Shown one piece after another: positions 59,982 through 64,000 of a stretch of 64,000 nucleotides of DNA. How positions within the stretch are numbered: the first letter of the stretch is position 1; each line of letters begins with the position of its first letter. Under the pieces are notes generated by a model. That model worked only from the letters and a program-made list of their open reading frames with translations. It had not been told where the DNA came from and made no database searches. The translations under genes were made by a program, and so were the position numbers. The stretch comes from JBCDAP01 sp038747915 (GTDB taxonomy: Bacteria; Planctomycetota; Phycisphaerae; Phycisphaerales; UBA1924), in contig JBCDJJ010000003.1 of the NCBI GenBank assembly GCA_038747915.1, positions 19,740 to 83,739 of the forward strand. The letters are read 5' to 3'.

Positions 59982-61184
59982 TTACTCGACGATCGCGGTC
60001 ACCACGCCCGAGCCGACCGTGCGGCCGCCCTCACGGATGGCGAAGCGGAGGCCCTCTTCCATGGCGATCGGCTTCTCGTTCAGGTCCACGGAGATCGTCA
60101 CGTTATCGCCGGGCATGCACATCTCGGCGCCGCCCTTGAGCTCGACCGAGCCGGTCACATCGGTGGTACGGAAGTAGAACTGCGGCTTGTACCCGGTGAA
60201 GAACGGGGTGTGGCGACCGCCCTCTTCCTTGGTCAGCACGTAGATCTCGCCCTCGAACTTGGTGTGCGGCGTGATCGAGCCGGGCTTGCAGAGCACCTGC
60301 CCACGCTGAACCATGTCCTTCTCGATGCCGCGGAGGAGCGTGCCGCAGTTGTCGCCGGCCTGGGCCTCGTCGAGCGTCTTGTTGAACATCTCGACACCGG
60401 TGATGGTCGTCTTCTGGGCTTCCTTGGTCAGACCGATGATCTCGGCCTCGTCGCCGACCTTGAGCGTGCCACGCTCGACACGGCCGGTGGTCACCGTGCC
60501 GCGACCCTTGATCGAGAACACATCCTCGATGGCCAGCAGGAAGGGCTTGTCGGTCTCACGCTCGGGCTCGGGGATGAAGTTGTCGAGCGCATCGAAGAGC
60601 TCGTCGACGCCCTTCGACGCGGCATCGTCGGTCGGGTTCTCCATCGTGGCCTTGGCCTGCACATGCACCACCGGGCAGTCGTCGCCGGGGAATTCGTACT
60701 TGTTGAGCAGCTCACGGACCTCCATCTCGACGAGCTCCAGGAGCTCCTCGTCGTCGACGAGGTCGACCTTGTTGAGCGCGACCACGATGTAGGGCACGCC
60801 CACCTGGCGGGCCAGCAGCACGTGCTCGCGGGTCTGCGGCATCGGGCCGTCCGCAGCGGACACCACGAGGATCGCACCGTCCATCTGGGCGGCACCGGTG
60901 ATCATGTTCTTCACGAAGTCGGCGTGGCCCGGGCAGTCCACGTGGGCGTAGTGCCGGGTGTCGGTCTCGTACTCCACGTGCGACGAGTGGATCGTCACCG
61001 TCTTCGAGGAGTCGCGGACGGTGCCGCCCTTGGTGATCTCGGCGTAGCTCTTGATCTCGCCGCCGTGCTTGGCCGCCGAGCGGGCCACCAGGGCCGCGGT
61101 GAGGGTGGACTTGCCGTGGTCGATGTGACCGATCGTGCCAACGTTGACGTGGGGCTTGGTGCGCTCGAAGGTGCCCTTGGCCAT
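59982..61184 (-). CDS. tuf: Translation elongation factor Tu
   Basis: A 400-aa GTPase that delivers aminoacyl-tRNA. G1 is GHIDHGKSTLTAAL, G3 DCPGHADFVKNMITG, G4 NKVDLV; domains 2 and 3 include GRGTVTTGRVERGTLKVGD and FRTTDVTGSVELKGGAEMCM. It is standard in length and order (tRNA-Thr, tuf, rpmG). The switch I region is unusual: residues 50-66 read ITKGGTVRDSSKTVTIH, where most EF-Tu have EEKARGITIN. The catalytic histidine in DCPGHAD and the Mg-binding threonine (T64) are kept. Confidence 0.98.
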   Translation of the reverse strand: MAKGTFERTKPHVNVGTIGHIDHGKSTLTAALVARSAAKHGGEIKSYAEITKGGTVRDSSKTVTIHSSHVEYETDTRHYAHVDCPGHADFVKNMITGAAQMDGAILVVSAADGPMPQTREHVLLARQVGVPYIVVALNKVDLVDDEELLELVEMEVRELLNKYEFPGDDCPVVHVQAKATMENPTDDAASKGVDELFDALDNFIPEPERETDKPFLLAIEDVFSIKGRGTVTTGRVERGTLKVGDEAEIIGLTKEAQKTTITGVEMFNKTLDEAQAGDNCGTLLRGIEKDMVQRGQVLCKPGSITPHTKFEGEIYVLTKEEGGRHTPFFTGYKPQFYFRTTDVTGSVELKGGAEMCMPGDNVTISVDLNEKPIAMEEGLRFAIREGGRTVGSGVVTAIVE

Positions 61185-61346
61185 GAGAGTTGCCTCCGCC
61201 GGCCCAGCGCCGGCTCGATGCTCAATCGTGAACCGTCAGGCAGGCCCCGCTCGAACGTGTCGAGGGCGAACGCTTGCCAGAACGAAGTGTGCGACGCCGC
61301 CCGAACCGTTCGGGTCGGCTCCAAGAAACGGCGGACAGGCCGCCAC

Positions 61347-61418
61347 AGCCATCGATGGGACTTGAACCCATGACCTCACCCTTACCAAGGGTGTGCTCTA
61401 CCACTGAGCTACGATGGC
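61347..61418 (-). tRNA. tRNA-Thr (anticodon GGU)
   Basis: The minus strand forms a cloverleaf: acceptor GCCATCG/CGATGGC perfect, D arm GCTC..GAGC, anticodon stem CACCC/GGGTG with loop TTGGTAA (anticodon GGT), T arm ATGGG TTCAAGT CCCAT. It is 72 nt with discriminator U. It precedes tuf, as tRNA-Thr genes often do. Confidence 0.96.
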
Positions 61419-61586
61419 AGCGCCGGACCCACCGCCCGGGCGGACCGAAGAGCGTAGTGGAGGCGGCAAGAGGCGACAAGTCAAGTCACGCGCGGGTCCG
61501 ACCCCCATCAGTCCCCAACCATCAACGCGATGGCACCGGCCCACTCCCGAGGACCACACCGGGCCCGCTCCGCTACCGTCTGAATC

Positions 61587-62063
61587 ATGCAGATTCTCTT
61601 CATCGTGATCGCCATGGCGGTGGGGGGGCTGCTGCCCTTCCAGGCCGCAGCGAACCGGGCCTTCGGCCTCGCGGCGGGCAGCGGGTGGTACGCCGCCATC
61701 TGGAATTTCGTGCTCGGCGGCACCGCGCTCGTCGCCATCACGCTGGTGCAGCTCAGGTCCGGCACCATCGCCAGTGGGCCCGACATCTCCGGGCTCCGCA
61801 CCGTGCCGTGGTGGGGCTGGCTCGGCGGCCTGGTTGGGGCCACGCTGGTGTTCACCGCGCTCAGTCTCGTCCACCGCATCGGGGCGATCGCGCTGCTTGG
61901 CGCGCTCGCTGCCGGACAGATCATCAGCGCCGCCATCGTCGACCACTTCGCCCTGGTGAACGTGCCAGAGCGATCACTCACGCCCGGCCGGCTCCTGGGG
62001 CTGGCCCTGCTGCTCGGCGGTGTGATCGTGTTCGCGTTGTCGGATCGCGCCGGCGAGGGCTGA
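61587..62063 (+). CDS. DMT-superfamily (YdcZ/DUF606-like) membrane protein
   Basis: A 158-aa integral membrane protein with about five hydrophobic helices: LFIVIAMAVGGLLPFQAAAN at the start, NFVLGGTALVAITLVQLRSG, GLVGATLVFTALSLVHRIGA, IALLGALAAGQIISAAIVDH and LLGLALLLGGVIVFALSDRA at the end. The pattern G-P-Q-A-N-R near the start is typical of the DMT-family DUF606 proteins, usually two-gene pairs. Only one is seen here. Substrate unknown. Confidence 0.85.
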   Translation: MQILFIVIAMAVGGLLPFQAAANRAFGLAAGSGWYAAIWNFVLGGTALVAITLVQLRSGTIASGPDISGLRTVPWWGWLGGLVGATLVFTALSLVHRIGAIALLGALAAGQIISAAIVDHFALVNVPERSLTPGRLLGLALLLGGVIVFALSDRAGEG

Positions 62064-62084
62064 TGCGCTCGCCGGATTGAGTGT

Positions 62085-63842
62085 TCACTCCGCGGTGGTG
62101 ACCCGAGCCCGCGGGTCATCGCTCACCAGGTGATTGAGCATGGTGCCGATGAGTGCAGCGGTCTGCGCCTCGTCGGCGCCGTTGCCGGGCGTGGCGCCAT
62201 CGCCCACGACCATCACGCTCGGCGTGATGTTCACACCGCGCTCGCCCACAACCTTGAGGAGTTCGATGACCGCCGCGTTGCCCGAGCCGATCTGCTCGGC
62301 GATCAGGCGGAACGCCTCGGCCTGGGCGGTGGCTGCGATCTCGATCGACTCCGCCTCCGCCTGGGCCGCGATGATCCGCTGCTGTTTGGATTGCTCGGCG
62401 ATCTGCACCTCGTACTGGGCGGTCGCGAGGCGGCGTTCTTCCTCGGCTTCCTGCTCGGTGCGCGTCAGCGCTTTGCGTTGTTCCGCGGCTCGCTGCTGTT
62501 CCTGGAAGGTCACCTGCTGCTGAAGGGCGATTTCGCGGTCCCGCTGCGTCTTAAGCAGCTCGCCCAGTGTTTCTTCGTTGCCGACATCGCCGATGCTGAC
62601 GCGGTTAATCGTCACGCCGACACGCGCCATCTCGTCGGCGATCATCACGAGCGACTGCCGCTCCTGCTGGGAACGTTGATTGACGTAGTCGAGGGCCTTG
62701 ACGCTCTCGGCGTTGTTCCGGAAGACGCTTCGCACGACCGAGTTGAGCTTGCTTAGCACCTTGGCCGACGAGCTGCCGTAGTTCGCCACCACGATCGGCG
62801 CATCCTGCGGCCGGATGCGGTACTCGATGCGCACATCGACCGGGAACGTGAAGCCATCACTCGTGCGGACCTCGATCGGTCGTGCTTCGGAGGTGAACGT
62901 GCGCGACCTCGGATCGGCTCGATCCGCGAACGCGTCGCGTGATGCTCCTGCCGCGGGTGCGCTGGTCGGCACCCGCCCTCTCTGATCAAGTTCCCTGACG
63001 CGCGGTGTGCCCCTCACACTGACCGCATCCTCGACGACGACCCCGCCGGCGTTTGCATTCGCCGTAAATCGCACGATGGTCTCGCCTGTGAAGACCATGG
63101 TGACCGCGAAGGCCAGCGGGTTGAGAGGGTGTTTGCCCTTGGAGAGAGGGATCGCACGAATACCCTTCTCGCCCTCGTCTGCAAGGATCACGCTCTCGCC
63201 ACCGTCGACAGGGACTCGCTCGATAGATGGAGCGCCACCAAAGTTTGCGCCCACAACAGCGACGAATGCTTCGGGCACATCCACGGCATCTGCAATGCTC
63301 ACCTTGAAGAGTTCGGTGTTGATGCGGTGCTTGCCAGGTGTTAAGACATTTGATTGCGGTCCTTTCCGACCCATTCCCTCGGTCAGGAAGTACACCGGGT
63401 CGTTGATGAACCGGCGGAACTCCTCCGGAGAAACCTCGGGCGCAAAGAGCTGCCCGGGCTCGAGCGGTAACCCATCGCGTGCTTCGACCAAGCCCACCAT
63501 GTCCTGCGGGATCTCGATCAGCGGCACGGTGTTCACATCGAACAGCACCGGCCACAGCCAGAAGTGCCACCCGGGTGACAGCACATTCGCCTGGATGCCC
63601 ATCTCTCCGGCCGTCGCGATGATCGCTCCGCCCTCGAGCCGCGGCCCGAGCGCGTTCTTGCGGACCAGGCCCACCTCATCGGCACCCACATACCGCACAG
63701 AGCTGAGCCCGACGCCGGCGAACAGGACGAGCAGCGCAAGAACGCCGCCCGCTGCCCGGACCGATTTCTGCGGCACCGAGGTGGTCAACGCCACCACGCC
63801 CGCGGCCAGAAACACACCGACAATCACGGAGATCCAACCCAT
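62085..63842 (-). CDS. SPFH/Band 7-domain membrane protein (flotillin-like)
   Basis: A 585-aa inner-membrane protein. Two N-terminal hydrophobic segments (ISVIVGVFLAAGVVALTTSV and GGVLALLVLFAGVGLSSVRY) are followed by an SPFH domain split into two parts, about 50-270 and 320-430 (SDGFTFPVDVRIEYRIRPQD, VNQRSQQERQSLVMIADEMA). A long Glu/Gln/Ala-rich coiled coil (430-540; EQQRAAEQRKALTRTEQEAE, KQQRIIAAQAEAESIEIAAT) is the flotillin-type helical tail. Such proteins form oligomeric cages or scaffolds in the membrane and recruit proteases. AGGAG precedes ATG 63842. It is convergent with the DMT gene. Confidence 0.9.
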   Translation of the reverse strand: MGWISVIVGVFLAAGVVALTTSVPQKSVRAAGGVLALLVLFAGVGLSSVRYVGADEVGLVRKNALGPRLEGGAIIATAGEMGIQANVLSPGWHFWLWPVLFDVNTVPLIEIPQDMVGLVEARDGLPLEPGQLFAPEVSPEEFRRFINDPVYFLTEGMGRKGPQSNVLTPGKHRINTELFKVSIADAVDVPEAFVAVVGANFGGAPSIERVPVDGGESVILADEGEKGIRAIPLSKGKHPLNPLAFAVTMVFTGETIVRFTANANAGGVVVEDAVSVRGTPRVRELDQRGRVPTSAPAAGASRDAFADRADPRSRTFTSEARPIEVRTSDGFTFPVDVRIEYRIRPQDAPIVVANYGSSSAKVLSKLNSVVRSVFRNNAESVKALDYVNQRSQQERQSLVMIADEMARVGVTINRVSIGDVGNEETLGELLKTQRDREIALQQQVTFQEQQRAAEQRKALTRTEQEAEEERRLATAQYEVQIAEQSKQQRIIAAQAEAESIEIAATAQAEAFRLIAEQIGSGNAAVIELLKVVGERGVNITPSVMVVGDGATPGNGADEAQTAALIGTMLNHLVSDDPRARVTTAE

Positions 63843-63946
63843 CGCCAGCTCCTCTCGCCGTTCTGAGGTTCTTGGGGGTACGGGTTGTACCCGCCTGGCT
63901 CTTCGGAGGTTGGGATGTCGGGTTTCACACCACGCGAACGGCGCAC

Positions 63947-63973
63947 AAAAACGCCCCAGTTGAGGCTGGGGCG
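63947..63973 (-). terminator. Rho-independent terminator of a gene beyond the right edge
   Basis: Read on the minus strand, CGCCCCAG, loop CCTCAA, CTGGGGCG and then TTTTT make a perfect 8-bp stem with U-tract. It must end a minus-strand gene starting to the right of the window. Confidence 0.85.
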
Positions 63974-64000
63974 ATCATCGAGGTCGGTGGCGGAGGCATC

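Noticed and set aside
59964..61373. Plus-strand open frame of 469 codons
   Set aside because: Antisense to tuf, a highly conserved gene.
1..64000. CRISPR arrays, complete insertion sequences or rRNA genes
   Set aside because: No regular spaced direct repeats, no transposase gene and no rRNA sequence were seen on reading the window.

Overview
The window is GC-rich bacterial chromosome that looks like a planctomycete, most likely class Phycisphaerae. The signs are two type-IV-prepilin-domain proteins of the planctomycete H-x-DG kind, a PEP-CTERM sorted protein, secreted proteins ending in dockerin-like Ca-binding tails, several secreted polysaccharide hydrolases, and housekeeping proteins (EF-Tu, Rho, L33, RNase E/G) of planctomycete flavour. 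The species is not identifiable from the sequence alone.

Layout. 1-7.3 kb: RNase E/G (cut by the left edge), PTS enzyme I, Rho, a methyltransferase and an exported protein. 7.7-20.1 kb: a polysaccharide-utilisation region with a LacI regulator, GH16 endoglucanase with CBM6, a prepilin-like protein, GH38 alpha-mannosidase, a sugar-porter MFS transporter and two exported lectin-like proteins. 20.3-20.8 kb: a decayed tyrosine-recombinase fragment beside tRNA-Ala(UGC). 20.9-23.3 kb: a CheA-like protein with degraded kinase motifs, divergent from the next block.

23.7-35.8 kb: one long co-directional gas-vesicle operon: gvpA, two tandem GvpC-like genes, gvpN, gvpV-like, a zinc-ribbon protein, gvpF/L, gvpG, a double ArsA/Get3-like ATPase, gvpS-like, gvpK, gvpJ, an unknown 209-aa protein, gvpH, a CDC48-like double AAA+ ATPase and a second gvpF/L. 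35.9-40.4 kb: a complete photoactive yellow protein (PYP) module. The pyp gene lies behind two small unknown genes on the minus strand. Divergent from them are a p-coumarate:CoA ligase-like gene and a tyrosine ammonia-lyase, the two enzymes that make and activate the PYP chromophore. Gas vesicles beside a self-sufficient blue-light receptor suggest light-controlled buoyancy; this is the main discovery candidate.

40.4-49.7 kb: a transglutaminase-like lipoprotein, an SRPBCC protein, a PadR regulator, a PHP-glycosyltransferase fusion, an AhpD/CMD protein, CoaD, a beta-lactamase-fold protein without its metal ligands, a C25-peptidase-like exported protein, and a DUF6314-like gene carrying a 99-bp in-frame palindromic repeat. 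49.8-59.5 kb: a fasciclin protein and a second LacI / glycoside hydrolase (GH13) / prepilin module, then three non-coding repeats or terminators, an FG-GAP/dockerin protein and a lamin-tail protein. 59.7-64 kb: rpmG, tuf, tRNA-Thr, a DMT-type membrane protein and a large SPFH-domain protein.

The two LacI modules share operator-like palindromes with the core AAAnCGnTTT, so they may form one carbohydrate regulon. All functional calls come from reading motifs by eye; no database search was run.
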